From NCBI GenBank assembly GCA_012523465.1, contig JAAYIK010000003.1, positions 28,530-92,529 on the forward strand: a DNA stretch of 64,000 bases, read 5' to 3'. The translations under genes and the position numbers were made by a program. The stretch comes from Lysobacteraceae bacterium (GTDB lineage Bacteria; Pseudomonadota; Gammaproteobacteria; Nitrococcales; AK92). The notes beneath the pieces are model-generated. The model made no database searches, was not told where the DNA came from, and saw only the letters and a program-made list of their open reading frames with translations. This document shows, one piece after another, positions 1 through 12,765 of the stretch (positions are counted from its first letter, which is position 1; each line of letters begins with the position of its first letter).

Positions 1-448
1 CCGCAGCCGCTGTCAGCTGCGCCTGCCGTCGCTCCAGCTCCTCGGCCGCCATCTCCAGCTGCCGCTGGCGCCGCTCCAGCTCTTCTTCCGCAGCCGCAAG
101 CTCGGCGGCCAGAGCGCTTGCGCGGGCCGCCTGTTCCGCCAGCTGCTGCCGGGCTTGGTCGCGCTCCCCTAGCGTCGCCACCAGCTCCGCACTGAGCCGT
201 TCCACCTCGCTGGCCAGCTCCGCGCTGCGCGCTCGCTCCAGGCTGAGCACCTCCGCCAGCGCCTCGATCTCCGCCTGCAGCCGTTGCAAGGCGCTGGTGC
301 GACCGCTGAGCGTGACGCTCAGGTAGTGCTGCGAGACCATGAAGATGGTCAGCACGAAGATGAACATCAGCAGCAGGGTGGACAGGATGTCGACAAACCC
401 TGGCCAGATGTTGATGCCGCTGCGGCCGCGACGACGCCCTTCGAACAT
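1..448 (-). CDS. MotB/OmpA-like envelope motor protein, partial (3' end outside window)
   Basis: The gene starts at an ATG at 448 and runs off the left edge, so about 149 residues are visible. A short basic N-terminus is followed by one membrane helix (about residues 14-40) that begins PGFVDILSTLLLMF; its Asp is at the place of the proton-binding Asp of MotB, ExbD and ZorB proteins. After the helix comes a long Glu/Arg/Gln/Ala-rich segment that reads as periplasmic coiled coil. A C-terminal OmpA-type peptidoglycan-binding domain would be expected in the missing part, but this is inference. The start lies 3 bp after the stop of the MotA/TolQ-like gene, so the two form an operon and probably a stator-like pair. 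A flagellar role is unlikely, as no flagellar gene is nearby. Confidence 0.75.
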   Translation of the reverse strand, partial: MFEGRRRGRSGINIWPGFVDILSTLLLMFIFVLTIFMVSQHYLSVTLSGRTSALQRLQAEIEALAEVLSLERARSAELASEVERLSAELVATLGERDQARQQLAEQAARASALAAELAAAEEELERRQRQLEMAAEELERRQAQLTAAA

Positions 449-451
449 GGC

Positions 452-1558
452 TCAACCCACCTGCCGCCCAATCGCCTTCGCCAGCAGACGCAGCTCGGCC
501 CGCAGCTCTTCCAGGGCCTTGCCCCCGTGCAAATTGATGTCGCCCAAGAGCGTGGTAACGCCAACTTCGATGTTGCCGAGATGGCGAATCAGCACCTCGT
601 TCTGCTCCCGCAGCACATCGACATCCCGGCACAACCGCTGCAGCAGCTCCGGCAGCTCCGCCACCTGCCGCTGCCCGCCCTGCATCTGCTCCGCCAGCGC
701 CGCCAGCTGGGCCGTCAGCGCCATGACCCGGTTGTTGAGGGCACGCCGGTCGTCCTCCCCTTGCGCCAGGCTGCGTTGCAGCTTGTCCAGGCCGTCCGCC
801 GCTTGCTCCAGCAGCGCCTGAATGTAGCTGGGCAGGGCCGGCTCGCCTTCCATGCCCAGCGGCCCGCCGACCTGCGTCACGCTCGCCAGCCACTCCTCCA
901 GGTCGTTGAAGAAGCGGTTTTGCGCGTGTCCCGCCTGCAGATCGCAGAAGCCCAGCACTAGCGCTCCGGCCAAACCGAACAGGGAAGAACTGAAGGCCGT
1001 GCCCATCCCCCGCAGCGGCTCCTCCAGGCCGCTTTTGAGGGCGCCGAACATCGCCCCAGCGTCGTCGCTGTCGACCTCCAGGCTGCCGAGCACGGCGCTG
1101 ACAGAGGTCAGGGTATCCAGCAGTCCCCAGAAGGTTCCGAGCAGCCCGAGGAAGATCAGCAGGCCGATCAGATAGCGGGCGACGTCGCGCGATTCGTCGA
1201 GGCGGGCGCGGATGCCGTCCAGCAGCACCCGCATGGTCGACGGCGATAGCACCAGCCGCTGTCGCTGGCGGGCGATCAGCATCTGCGCCATGGAGGCCAT
1301 CAGGCCGCGCCGCGGCGGCTCCAGCTCGCGGCTATCGCCGCGCCGGTATTCGTCCAGCCAGCGGATTTCCGGCCACAACCGCAGGATTTGGCGTACGTGG
1401 ACCAGGATGCCGATGACGAGCACGCTCAAGATCAGGGTGTTGAAAAACGGATTGGCCAGGTAGGCGCGCTGCAGCGGTGCCGCCAGCAGCGTCGCCACCA
1501 CGGCCACCAGCAGCAGAAACAGGCTCATCCAGATGAGCTCGCGGACAGGGAAGCGCAC
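452..1558 (-). CDS. MotA/TolQ/ExbB-family proton channel protein
   Basis: Predicted inner-membrane proton channel subunit of 368 aa. The GTG at 1558 is chosen because AAGGAG lies 8 nt upstream; a longer open frame to 1876 has no such site. Visible are two N-terminal membrane helices (about residues 9-27 and 37-55), a cytoplasmic stretch, then the TolQ/MotA core with helices containing RYLIGLLIFLGLLGTFWGLL and GMGTAFSSSLFGLAGALVLG. The last 120 or so residues are rich in Gln, Glu, Leu and Arg and look like a cytoplasmic coiled coil, longer than in TolQ or ExbB. The MotB-like gene follows after 3 bp. Family knowledge says such pairs use proton flow to drive motion or force in the envelope; the target of this one is not known. 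Confidence 0.85.
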   Translation of the reverse strand: MRFPVRELIWMSLFLLLVAVVATLLAAPLQRAYLANPFFNTLILSVLVIGILVHVRQILRLWPEIRWLDEYRRGDSRELEPPRRGLMASMAQMLIARQRQRLVLSPSTMRVLLDGIRARLDESRDVARYLIGLLIFLGLLGTFWGLLDTLTSVSAVLGSLEVDSDDAGAMFGALKSGLEEPLRGMGTAFSSSLFGLAGALVLGFCDLQAGHAQNRFFNDLEEWLASVTQVGGPLGMEGEPALPSYIQALLEQAADGLDKLQRSLAQGEDDRRALNNRVMALTAQLAALAEQMQGGQRQVAELPELLQRLCRDVDVLREQNEVLIRHLGNIEVGVTTLLGDINLHGGKALEELRAELRLLAKAIGRQVG

Positions 1559-1804
1559 GACGCCGTCTCCTTCTTTTGTCTCAGTCCACGCTTGTTGGCA
1601 AAGCTTAGCACCAAGCCCGTCGAACCGAATCGCCCTGGCGCCGGCACGGATACGCATTTCAGCTAGTTCAGAAAATCTTGATTTTCCTTTTTGCCAGACC
1701 GACTTGATTCCTGTGCGCTGTTTCACAGCGCGTAGCTGCGATGCAGCTGCCGCGCTCCGCGAACAACGCTGTATCAGCTTCATGGACGCAGAGGAGGACG
1801 ACCC

Positions 1805-2185
1805 ATGCGCAGCAGCACACGCGGCTGGCTGGCGGCGACAGCCGCAGCCGCTGCCCTGGCAGGCTGTGCGTCGCAAGACGTACCCCCGCCACGGGCAGAG
1901 TTCGCCCGTGCCGATCTGGCGATCGAGCAGGCGGTATCAACCGGCGCCACCCAGCACGCGCCGCTCGCCCTGCGGGAGGCGCGGCAGAAAATGGAGCAGG
2001 CACGCCAGGCCCTGTACGAGGAGAATTTCCTGGAAGCGCGCCGCCTGGCTGCCGAGGCGCAGGCCAGCGCCCAGCTGGCGTTGGCCGAATCCGAGACCGC
2101 CCGCGCCGAGCAGCTGGCCGAGGAGAACCAGCGCAGCCTGCAAGTCCTGCGCGATGAGCTCGAACGCCAGGAGGTGCGGCAATGA
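1805..2185 (+). CDS. DUF4398-type lipoprotein
   Basis: Small predicted lipoprotein of 126 aa. The N-terminus has a signal peptide ending in the lipobox LAGC (Cys about residue 21), so the mature protein should be lipid-anchored, probably to the outer membrane. The rest is Ala/Glu/Gln/Arg-rich helix with the pattern typical of DUF4398 (ARADLAIEQAV, then APLALREARQKMEQAR). GAGGAGG lies 7 nt before the ATG. The stop overlaps the start of the following OmpA-like lipoprotein gene by 4 bp (ATGA), so the two are translationally coupled. The pair is divergent from the MotA/MotB-like operon, which suggests a shared envelope function. The molecular role of DUF4398 is not established. Confidence 0.85.
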   Translation: MRSSTRGWLAATAAAAALAGCASQDVPPPRAEFARADLAIEQAVSTGATQHAPLALREARQKMEQARQALYEENFLEARRLAAEAQASAQLALAESETARAEQLAEENQRSLQVLRDELERQEVRQ

Positions 2186-3069
2186 CACGGCTGAGACTCG
2201 CCTTCCCCGTCCTGATCATGCTGCTGCTCGGCGCCTGCGCCACCCAGCAGCCTACCGAAAGCAACATGCTGGCGCAGGCTCGCCAGGCCGTCGACGAGAT
2301 TGAAAACAACCCCGATGTGGTGCGGCATGCCCCGGTCGCGCTGCGCGAAGCGCAGGAGAGTCTGCGCCAAGCCGAGCAGTCGGCCCAGCAGGGCGACGAT
2401 CCCAGAGCAACCGACCACTACGCCTATCTCGCGCTCAAGCGCGCCCAGACGGCCCAGGCTCAGGCCCGCCGCGAGGTGCTGGCGCAGTCGGTCCGCGAAG
2501 CCGAGCAGGAGCGTGCCCGCATCCAGCTGGAGGCCAGGGAGCGTGCCGTCGCCCGGGCACAGCGCGAGGCCGAGGAAAGCCGCCAGGCGCTGGAGGAAGC
2601 GCAGCGCCAGTTGGCCGACCTGCAACCGCAGCAAACCGAACGCGGCATCGTGCTGACCCTGGGTGAAGTGCTCTTCCCCTTCGACAGCGCCGAGCTACAG
2701 CCGGGCGCCCACCGCGCCCTGGACCGGCTGGCAAGCTATCTCCAGGCCCATCCCGATCACAACATCCTGGTCGAAGGCCACACCGACGCCACCGGCGACG
2801 CCGACTACAACCAGCGGCTGTCGGAGCGACGGGCCGAGACGGTCTATCGGGCCCTGGTGCAGCGCGGGGTCGATCCCTCCCGCCTGCGCATCGCGGGCCT
2901 CGGCAAGGACTTCCCGGTCGCCGACAACAGCACTCCCTCCGGCCGCAGCCAGAACCGGCGCGTGGAAGTGGTGGTCGCGGAAGGAAACACGCCGCCCACC
3001 CGGCGCGAGATGCAGCAAGCCACACGTCCTGCACCGGCTGGCGACGTCACGCGCCAGCCGCGCGGCTAA
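2182..3069 (+). CDS. DUF4398-OmpA family lipoprotein
   Basis: A 295-aa lipoprotein. The signal peptide ends with LLGAC (Cys about residue 19). A DUF4398-like helical segment follows (about 25-150), much like the protein encoded upstream, with long Arg/Glu/Gln/Ala coiled coil. The C-terminal OmpA domain covers about residues 155-275 and keeps the peptidoglycan-binding signature: ILVEGHTDATGDADYN, LSERRAETVYRAL and the NRRVEVVV end. The likely role is a tether from the outer membrane to peptidoglycan. Its start overlaps the preceding lipoprotein gene by 4 bp. As the partner operon on the other strand encodes an energised inner-membrane channel, the four proteins may form one envelope-spanning assembly (inference). 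Confidence 0.9.
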   Translation: MTRLRLAFPVLIMLLLGACATQQPTESNMLAQARQAVDEIENNPDVVRHAPVALREAQESLRQAEQSAQQGDDPRATDHYAYLALKRAQTAQAQARREVLAQSVREAEQERARIQLEARERAVARAQREAEESRQALEEAQRQLADLQPQQTERGIVLTLGEVLFPFDSAELQPGAHRALDRLASYLQAHPDHNILVEGHTDATGDADYNQRLSERRAETVYRALVQRGVDPSRLRIAGLGKDFPVADNSTPSGRSQNRRVEVVVAEGNTPPTRREMQQATRPAPAGDVTRQPRG

Positions 3070-3084
3070 GCATGACCTGCTCGC

Positions 3085-3108
3085 CCCCTCTCCCCGGCGG
3101 GAGAGGGG
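3085..3108. terminator. Hairpin between convergent ompA-like and dksA-like genes
   Basis: Perfect 10-bp inverted repeat, CCCCTCTCCC with GGGAGAGGGG and a CGGC loop. It lies between convergent genes and could end transcription from both sides. There is no T-run after it on either strand, so intrinsic termination is uncertain. Hairpins of this composition are also common as dispersed repeats in GC-rich proteobacteria. Confidence 0.45.
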
Positions 3109-3129
3109 CGGCCGCGGATCGGCGCCGCG

Positions 3130-3528
3130 CTAGTGTGCCGACGGGACGCTTCGGGTGAAGTCGCGCTCGTAGCGGCTCTGGCAATCGATGCAGCGGATGG
3201 CGGTTGGTATCGCTCGCAGCCGCTCGATGCGGATCTCGCGGCCGCAGTCGGCGCAGATGCCGTAGCTGCCATTGCGCTGGCGCGCCAGCGCCGACTCCAC
3301 GGCATGCAGCTCCTGCACCTGCTGGTCGAGCTGGCGGATGTTGAGATCGGTGATCAAGTCCGCCACCGACTCATCGCCTGGATCGTGCACCCGGCCGGCC
3401 AGCTCCTGCCAGTGGATGTCGTCGCTTTCCATCAGTGTCTGATGGATTTCCTGGCGCAGCTGCCAATGGCGCTGGCGCAACAGCGCTTCGAACTCTCGAA
3501 GCTCTTCCGCGGATAACCGCTCCGCCAT
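3130..3528 (-). CDS. DksA/TraR family zinc-finger regulator
   Basis: Predicted 132-aa DksA-like protein. The ATG at 3528 is chosen because AGGAG lies 8 nt upstream; the open frame extends 17 codons further without a good ribosome site. A helical N-terminal half (the DksA coiled-coil region) is followed by the zinc finger C-x2-C-x17-C-x2-C (ICADCGREI to RCIDCQ, about residues 92-118). Family members bind the secondary channel of RNA polymerase and modulate initiation, with or without ppGpp. The acidic residues DPGDESVADL lie near the predicted coiled-coil tip. It is shorter than E. coli DksA (151 aa), so it is more likely an accessory DksA-like protein than the main one. Confidence 0.88.
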   Translation of the reverse strand: MAERLSAEELREFEALLRQRHWQLRQEIHQTLMESDDIHWQELAGRVHDPGDESVADLITDLNIRQLDQQVQELHAVESALARQRNGSYGICADCGREIRIERLRAIPTAIRCIDCQSRYERDFTRSVPSAH

Positions 3529-3662
3529 CGATTGGTCTCCTGGCCTGTGACAGCAGACGCCCTGCCGGGGAACCGGCAAAGGTACAATGGGCTCGAATGG
3601 AGAGATTGCGGCGCCGCGGCCGGAATCAAAGCAAGGCGCCGCTCAGCAATACAGGTCCAGGC

Positions 3663-3848
3663 ATGTCGAATCCATCACCCCCGCGCGATCCCCGCCCCCT
3701 CCCCCCCGATCCGTCGGCCTGCTGCGGGAGCGGTTGCGACCCCTGCATACTCGACGTCTATTACGAGGAGCTAGCCGCCTGGGAGGAACGGCAACGCCAG
3801 CGCCAGCAGCAGAACGCGCAAGGCGCGCAGGCGGACACCGAACGCTGA
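3663..3848 (+). CDS. Small oxidoreductase-like domain protein
   Basis: A 61-aa protein with the short Cys-rich motif seen in the oxidoreductase-like N-terminal family (PF09791): a Pro-rich start, then [18 protein letters not shown] and a charged helical tail. The four clustered Cys residues could bind metal or be redox active, but no function has been shown for this family to my knowledge. It sits 59 bp upstream of tex on the same strand and may be cotranscribed with it. The open frame extends further upstream, but only the part from the ATG at 3663 resembles the family. Confidence 0.7.
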   Translation: MSNPSPPRDPRPLPPDPSACCGSGCDPCILDVYYEELAAWEERQRQRQQQNAQGAQADTER

Positions 3849-3907
3849 ATGGCGGCGCGTTTTCTGGCAGGATTGCCGGCTTCGCAGTCACACAGCAACG
3901 GACCGAC

Positions 3908-6181
3908 ATGAGCTCCGAGAAGATCCTGCAGACCATCGCCACCGAACTGAACGTCCGACCGCAGCAGGTGGCGGCCGCCATCGCCCTGCTGGACGAAGGC
4001 GCCACCGTGCCCTTCATCGCCCGCTACCGCAAAGAGGCGACCGGCGGCCTGGACGACACGCAGCTGCGCGCGCTGGAAGAGCGGCTCGCCTACCTGCGCG
4101 AGCTGGAGGAACGGCGCGAAGCCATCCTCAAGCTGATCGCCGAACAGGGCAAGCTCACCCCGGAGCTGGAACGCGAGATCCGCGCCGCCAACACCAAGCA
4201 GCGCCTGGAGGACCTTTACCTGCCCTATCGGCAAAAGCGCCGCACCAAGGGCCAGATCGCCATCGAGGCCGGGCTGGAGCCGCTGGCGCGCGCGCTGCTG
4301 GCCGACCCCGGCCAGGATCCCCAGGCACTGGCAGCGCAGTACGTCGCCCCTGACAAGAACGTCCTCGACGCCGCGGCGGCCCTGGAAGGCGCCCGCGCCA
4401 TTCTGGCGGAAGAGTTCAGCGAGGATCCCAACCTGGTCGGCCAGCTGCGCGACTATCTCTGGCAACACGGCCTGCTGTACTCGGAGGTAGTCAGCGGTCA
4501 GGAGGAGGCCGGCGCCAAGTTCTCCGACTACTTCGCCCATGCGGAGCCGATCCGCGGCATTCCCTCGCACCGAGCGCTGGCGCTGTTCCGCGGCCGCAAG
4601 GAAAAAGTCCTGCGCCTGCGGCTGGACCTGCCCGCTGAGCTCACCCAGGAGAACCACCCCTGCATCGGCATGGTGGCGGCTCGCTTCGGCATCCAGAACC
4701 TGGGCCGTCCCGCCGACGGCTGGCTGTGGGACGTCTGCCGCTACACCTGGCAAGTCAAGCTGCTGACCCGGCTGGAGACCGATCTGTTCATGCAGCTGCG
4801 GGAGGCGGCGGAAACCGAAGCGATCAAGGTCTTCGCCCGCAACCTGAAGGATTTGCTGCTGGCCGCGCCGGCCGGCCAGAAGGTGGTGATGGGCATCGAC
4901 CCCGGCATTCGCACCGGCTGCAAGGTCGCGGTCGTCGACGCCACCGGCAAGCTGCTGCACACCGACACCATCTACCCGCACGAACCCAAGCGCGACTGGG
5001 ACGGTTCCATCGCGACCCTGGCCGCAGCCTGCCAGCGGTTCGGCGTCGAGCTAATCGCCATCGGCAACGGCACCGCCTCGCGCGAGACCGAGCGCCTGGT
5101 GGCCGACCTGCTCGCCCGCCATCCGGAGCTCAAGGCGCAGAAGGTGATCGTTTCCGAGGCCGGCGCCTCGGTGTACTCCGCCTCGCCGCTGGCCGCCAAG
5201 GAATTCCCCGAGCTGGACGTCTCGCTGCGCAGCGCGGTCTCCATCGCCCGCCGGCTGCAGGACCCGCTGGCCGAGCTAGTCAAGATCGAGCCCAAGTCCA
5301 TCGGCGTCGGCCAGTACCAGCACGACGTGTCCCAAACGCAGCTCGCCCGCACCCTGGACGCGGTGGTCGAGGACTGCGTGAATGCCGTCGGGGTCGATCT
5401 CAACACCGCCTCGGCAGCGCTGCTGGCGCGGGTGTCGGGACTATCGCCCAGCCTGGCGGAGAAAATCGTCGAGTACCGCGACCAGCACGGCCCCTTCCCC
5501 AGCCGCGCCGCGCTGCGCAACGTGCCCCGCTTCGGCGAGAAGACCATCGAGCAGGCGGCCGGCTTTCTGCGCATCCGCAACGGCGAGGAGCCGCTGGACG
5601 CTTCCGCCGTGCACCCGGAAGCCTATCCGCTGGTGCAGCGGATCCTGGCCAAGCTGCAGCGGCCGGTGGAGGAAGTGATCGGCAACACCACCTTACTCAA
5701 GCAGGTGCGGCCGGAGGACTTCACCGACGAACGCTTCGGCCTGCCGACGGTCACCGACATCCTCAGGGAGCTGGAGAAGCCCGGCCGCGACCCCCGCCCT
5801 GCCTTCAAGACCGCGACCTTCCGCGACGACGTGCACACGCTGGAGGATCTGCGCGAAGGCATGCAGCTGGAGGGAGTGGTCACCAACGTCACCAACTTCG
5901 GCGCCTTCGTCGACATCGGCGTCCACCAGGACGGCCTAGTGCACATCTCGGAGCTGGCTGACCGCTTCGTTAAGGATCCGCGCGAGGTAGTCAAACCCGG
6001 CGACATCGTCAAGGTGCGGGTGTTGGAAGTGGACCTGAAGCGCCGCCGTATCGCGCTCAGCATGCGCAGCCCCGACGCACCGGGCGGCAAAAGCCGCAGC
6101 GGCGAACGCCCGATCCGGCGGCAACCGGCGCAGCCGCAGACCGCCATGGCCGCCGCCTTCGCCAAGCTCAAGCAGCGCTGA
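3908..6181 (+). CDS. tex: Tex, RNA-binding transcription accessory protein
   Basis: Full-length Tex of 757 aa. Domains in order: N-terminal helical Tex domain (about 1-190), YqgF/RNase H-like domain with [16 protein letters not shown] (about 330-460), helix-hairpin-helix region ([20 protein letters not shown] to [13 protein letters not shown], about 495-565) and a C-terminal S1 domain ([20 protein letters not shown], about 655-725). The tail is basic. Tex is conserved and nucleic-acid binding; it affects gene expression and, in some species, virulence and stress survival. The ATG at 3908 is chosen from the family N-terminus ([16 protein letters not shown]); the frame is open further upstream, but that part shows no similarity. 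The Shine-Dalgarno sequence is weak (ACGGA). Confidence 0.96.
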   Translation: MSSEKILQTIATELNVRPQQVAAAIALLDEGATVPFIARYRKEATGGLDDTQLRALEERLAYLRELEERREAILKLIAEQGKLTPELEREIRAANTKQRLEDLYLPYRQKRRTKGQIAIEAGLEPLARALLADPGQDPQALAAQYVAPDKNVLDAAAALEGARAILAEEFSEDPNLVGQLRDYLWQHGLLYSEVVSGQEEAGAKFSDYFAHAEPIRGIPSHRALALFRGRKEKVLRLRLDLPAELTQENHPCIGMVAARFGIQNLGRPADGWLWDVCRYTWQVKLLTRLETDLFMQLREAAETEAIKVFARNLKDLLLAAPAGQKVVMGIDPGIRTGCKVAVVDATGKLLHTDTIYPHEPKRDWDGSIATLAAACQRFGVELIAIGNGTASRETERLVADLLARHPELKAQKVIVSEAGASVYSASPLAAKEFPELDVSLRSAVSIARRLQDPLAELVKIEPKSIGVGQYQHDVSQTQLARTLDAVVEDCVNAVGVDLNTASAALLARVSGLSPSLAEKIVEYRDQHGPFPSRAALRNVPRFGEKTIEQAAGFLRIRNGEEPLDASAVHPEAYPLVQRILAKLQRPVEEVIGNTTLLKQVRPEDFTDERFGLPTVTDILRELEKPGRDPRPAFKTATFRDDVHTLEDLREGMQLEGVVTNVTNFGAFVDIGVHQDGLVHISELADRFVKDPREVVKPGDIVKVRVLEVDLKRRRIALSMRSPDAPGGKSRSGERPIRRQPAQPQTAMAAAFAKLKQR

Positions 6182-6260
6182 CCTGCTCGCGGCTTGCCAT
6201 GCCGCGGCCCACGCCCCAGGTTGAAAGAAGCCGCCAGGCATGGATCGAGGAGGCAAGCCG

Positions 6261-6506
6261 ATGAAGAATAACGCCATGCTTCCGCTGCCGGAGGCGAGCC
6301 GCCTTCCGCAGCCCCGCGAGCGGATCAGCCTTTTCGAGTGCGCTGCCGGTCACCGGCCCTTCGACCGGCGCCAGCGCCGCTTGCCCGTGCCGTTCGACAT
6401 GCGGGCCAACAGCGGTGAGCGCCGCCGCCGGCAGCGCCGCGCCGTCTATGACCCGGGCCGGCGGCGCTGGCCCGAGCCGCCCCTTGGTATCGACGTCTGG
6501 GCCTGA
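6261..6506 (+). CDS. Small Arg-rich hypothetical protein
   Basis: An 81-aa open frame supported mainly by a strong ribosome site: AGGAGG 7 nt before the ATG at 6261. The protein is not recognised. It contains repeated Arg clusters (FDRRQRRLPVPF, GERRRRQRRAV, PGRRRW), giving it a strongly basic central part, and no membrane helix or Cys pair. It stands alone between tex and the oxoprolinase gene. It could be a genuine small nucleic-acid-binding or membrane-associated protein, or a chance frame in GC-rich DNA. The ribosome site tips the balance slightly towards real. Confidence 0.4.
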   Translation: MKNNAMLPLPEASRLPQPRERISLFECAAGHRPFDRRQRRLPVPFDMRANSGERRRRQRRAVYDPGRRRWPEPPLGIDVWA

Positions 6507-6571
6507 GGCCCTGTCGGCCGGTCCGCAGTGGTGAGTCGCGCCCATCTTCGGTAGAGTTGCCGAGGCCGCGG

Positions 6572-6604
6572 CCGGTTGCGCTGCCTTTGGGGCAGCGCAA
6601 CCGG
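6572..6604. terminator. Strong hairpin before the oxoprolinase gene
   Basis: Perfect 14-bp inverted repeat: CCGGTTGCGCTGCC, a TTTGG loop, then GGCAGCGCAACCGG. It lies 66 bp upstream of the oxoprolinase ATG. No T-run follows on the plus strand. It may terminate transcription from upstream or be part of the leader of the oxoprolinase mRNA. Confidence 0.5.
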
Positions 6605-6670
6605 TCCCACAGCCTTGCTCCTGGCCGTAACCGTTGCTGAACCGTCACCCGTTGCACAAGGACCACGCCC

Positions 6671-10285
<3,615 letters not shown>

Positions 10286-10347
10286 GCCGCCTTTCCAGGC
10301 TGATATACTTGCCGGTCGTCTGTCGCAACGGAGCATCCGCCCCCAGC

Positions 10348-11604
10348 ATGTCCGCCAACGCCGCCTCGACTTTCCGTACCGACGCCGCGGTCATCGGCCT
10401 GGTCGGCCTGGCGCATGGCGTCTCCCACTTCTTCCAGCTGCTGCTGCCGCCACTGTTCCCCTGGATCAGGGCCGAGCTGGAACTCAGCTACGTGGAACTG
10501 GGTTCGCTGATGACGGTGTTCTTCGTCATCTCCGGTGTCGGTCAAGCCCTAGCCGGATTCGTGGTCGACCGCGTCGGCGCCCGGCGCGTGCTGTTCTTCG
10601 GCCTGGCCGCCCTGGTCGCCTCCGGGGTGGTGGTGGCCGGCAGCTCCGGCCATGCCGGCCTGGCGCTCGGCGCGGCCCTAGCGGGACTGGGCAATTGCGT
10701 ATTCCATCCCGTCGACTTCACCCTGCTCAACCGACGGGTGTCGCCGGGGCGGCTGGCGCATGCTTTCTCCGCGCATGGCATTAGCGGCAATCTGGGCTAT
10801 GCGGCAGCCCCGGTCTTTCTCGTCGCCCTCGCCCAGCTCAGCGGCTCCTGGCGGACCGCGGCCTTGGCGGCGGCCGGCATCGGCCTGACGGTGCTGCTCC
10901 TGGTCTGGCTGTGTCGCGGCCTGCTGGACGACCGTCCTGCTGCGGCTGGCCAGGCCCGCCCTGCTGCCGACGCCACTGCTGGCTCCAGTACTGGCTCCAG
11001 CCTGGATTTCCTGAAGCTACCCCAGGTCTGGGCCTGCTTCGCCTTCTTCTTCGTCGCCAGCGTTACCATCGGTGGCATCCAAAGCTTCGCTCCCGCCGCG
11101 CTGGTGCAGCTCTACGGGCTGCCGCTGACCCTGGCGGCGCTGGCCTACACTGTGTTCATGCTGGCAAGCGCCGGTGGCATGCTGGTCGGCGGCTTCGCCG
11201 CCGCCCGCACCAGCGATCATGACCGCCTGATCGCTGCCTGCTTCACCGTCTCCGGTACCCTGCTCATCCTACTGGGGCTCGACGTCGTCCCCGCCGCCGC
11301 CGTTCTGCCCATCATGGCGCTGGCCGGCTTCGGCACCGGGGTGGCCAACCCATCGCGGGATCTGCTGGTGCGGGCAGCCGCTCCCGAAGGCGCCACCGGC
11401 CTGGTCTACGGCACGGTCTACTCCGGCCTGGATGCCGGTATGGCCACGGCGCCGCTCGTTTGCGGCGCCATCATGGACCTGAGCCAGCCGGGCTGGCTGT
11501 TCGCTGCCGCCGGTGCCTGCCAGTTCCTCGCCATCGCCACCGCCATTGGCGTCGGCAGTGGCTCTCGCCGCCTGCGGCAGGCAGCTGCGCAGGCCAGCGT
11601 CTGA
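10348..11604 (+). CDS. MFS transporter
   Basis: A 418-aa integral membrane protein of the major facilitator superfamily. About twelve hydrophobic helices are visible in two blocks, separated by an Ala/Ser/Thr-rich loop near residue 205 (AGQARPAADATAGSSTGSS). The loop between helices 2 and 3 has the MFS signature GFVVDRVGARRVLF. Substrate specificity cannot be read from the sequence. It follows the oxoprolinase gene on the same strand after 62 bp, so pyroglutamate or a related cyclic amide is a reasonable guess. The start at 10348 is the first ATG before helix 1 and gives a normal cytoplasmic N-terminus. Confidence 0.88.
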   Translation: MSANAASTFRTDAAVIGLVGLAHGVSHFFQLLLPPLFPWIRAELELSYVELGSLMTVFFVISGVGQALAGFVVDRVGARRVLFFGLAALVASGVVVAGSSGHAGLALGAALAGLGNCVFHPVDFTLLNRRVSPGRLAHAFSAHGISGNLGYAAAPVFLVALAQLSGSWRTAALAAAGIGLTVLLLVWLCRGLLDDRPAAAGQARPAADATAGSSTGSSLDFLKLPQVWACFAFFFVASVTIGGIQSFAPAALVQLYGLPLTLAALAYTVFMLASAGGMLVGGFAAARTSDHDRLIAACFTVSGTLLILLGLDVVPAAAVLPIMALAGFGTGVANPSRDLLVRAAAPEGATGLVYGTVYSGLDAGMATAPLVCGAIMDLSQPGWLFAAAGACQFLAIATAIGVGSGSRRLRQAAAQASV

Positions 11605-11748
11605 GTCGCCCGGCGGTGCCGCTTTCGGCTATGCTGGCCATCCCGGGGGCTGCGGCATTCCGCTCGCAGGCCTGCTTGCCCTTGATCCCGCCCAGGGAAG
11701 CGCGTCGGGGAGTCGTGGGGCGGGGTTTCCAGCATGGAGGCATGGCTC

Positions 11749-12765
11749 ATGGCCGATCCGGCCGTCACCATCCGCAACATGGCCGTGTTCTGCGACTTCG
11801 AGAACATCGCCCTCGGCGTGCGCGACGCCAAGTACGACAAGTTCGACATCACCCGCGTGCTTGAGCGCCTGCTGCTCAAGGGCAACATCGTCGTCAAGAA
11901 AGCCTATTGCGACTGGGACCGCTACAAGGAATTCAAGAAGGACATGCACGAAGCCTCCTTCGAGCTGATCGAAATCCCCCATTTGCGCCAATCCGGAAAG
12001 AACTCGGCCGACATCCGCATGGTGGTCGACGCCCTCGACCTCTGCTACACCAAAGCCCACGTCGACACCTTCGTCATCATCAGCGGCGACTCCGACTTCT
12101 CCCCGCTGGTGAGTAAGTTGCGCGAGAACAACAAGGTCGTCATCGGGGTAGGGGTCAAAAGCTCGACCTCGGATTTGCTGATGAACAACTGCGACGAGTT
12201 CATCCTTTACGACGACCTCGCCCGCGACCAGGAGAACAGGCGCCGGGCGGCCGCCCGCTCGGCCCGCAAAGCCCCCAAGGCCACCGAACCCAAGGAAACC
12301 GACAAGGCCCAGGAAGCCATCGCGCTGGTGCTAGAGACGGTAGAGGCGCTCTACGCCGAACGGGGCGAGGAAGGCAAGATCTGGTCATCCATGGTCAAGC
12401 AGGCGCTGAAGCGCCGCAAACCAAGCTTCAACGAGTCCTATTACGGCTTTCGCTCCTTCAGTCAATTGCTGCTGGAAGCCCAGAAACGCAAGCTGCTGCA
12501 GCTTGAACTGGACGAGAAATCCGGTAATTACTTGGTGCTCGGCTACCATGCCGACTGCGTTGCGCCCAGCCAGGCCGCAACGCGCGCGTCTGCTGCTGCA
12601 GGCGCAGCAAAGCTTCGCTTCCTGCCGCCCGTGCACGGCAGCAGGCCATCGACGGGGAGGTTCGATGAAGACCAGGCCAGAGCCCGAGAAGCGCTCGGCG
12701 TTTCCGCATTTCTGCCCGATTGCCATCCGCTGGATGGATGTCGACGCTTATCGGCATGTCAATAA
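11749..12765 (+). CDS. NYN domain protein with C-terminal LOTUS/OST-HTH domain
   Basis: Predicted PIN-like nuclease of 338 aa. The NYN domain spans about residues 8-150 and keeps the acidic metal site: VFCDFEN near the start, SADIRMVVDALDL, and IISGDSDFSPLV. A Lys/Arg/Ala linker follows. An OST-HTH/LOTUS-like domain spans about 190-265 (IWSSMVKQALKRRKPSFNES, then RSFSQLLLEAQKR). This architecture is that of LabA/DUF88 proteins, taken to act on RNA. The ATG at 11749 is preferred over 11734 because GGAGG is 8 nt upstream. The last 45 or so residues are low complexity and unlike the family; the gene overlaps the thioesterase gene by 101 bp. The original C-terminus may have been lost at this junction. 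Confidence 0.85.
   Translation: MADPAVTIRNMAVFCDFENIALGVRDAKYDKFDITRVLERLLLKGNIVVKKAYCDWDRYKEFKKDMHEASFELIEIPHLRQSGKNSADIRMVVDALDLCYTKAHVDTFVIISGDSDFSPLVSKLRENNKVVIGVGVKSSTSDLLMNNCDEFILYDDLARDQENRRRAAARSARKAPKATEPKETDKAQEAIALVLETVEALYAERGEEGKIWSSMVKQALKRRKPSFNESYYGFRSFSQLLLEAQKRKLLQLELDEKSGNYLVLGYHADCVAPSQAATRASAAAGAAKLRFLPPVHGSRPSTGRFDEDQARAREALGVSAFLPDCHPLDGCRRLSACQ

Noticed and set aside
1..1558. Zorya defence system (zorA-zorB)
   Set aside because: The two membrane proteins are similar in outline, but no zorC, zorD or zorE is visible and the divergent lipoproteins are not part of Zorya. Kept only as a side remark.
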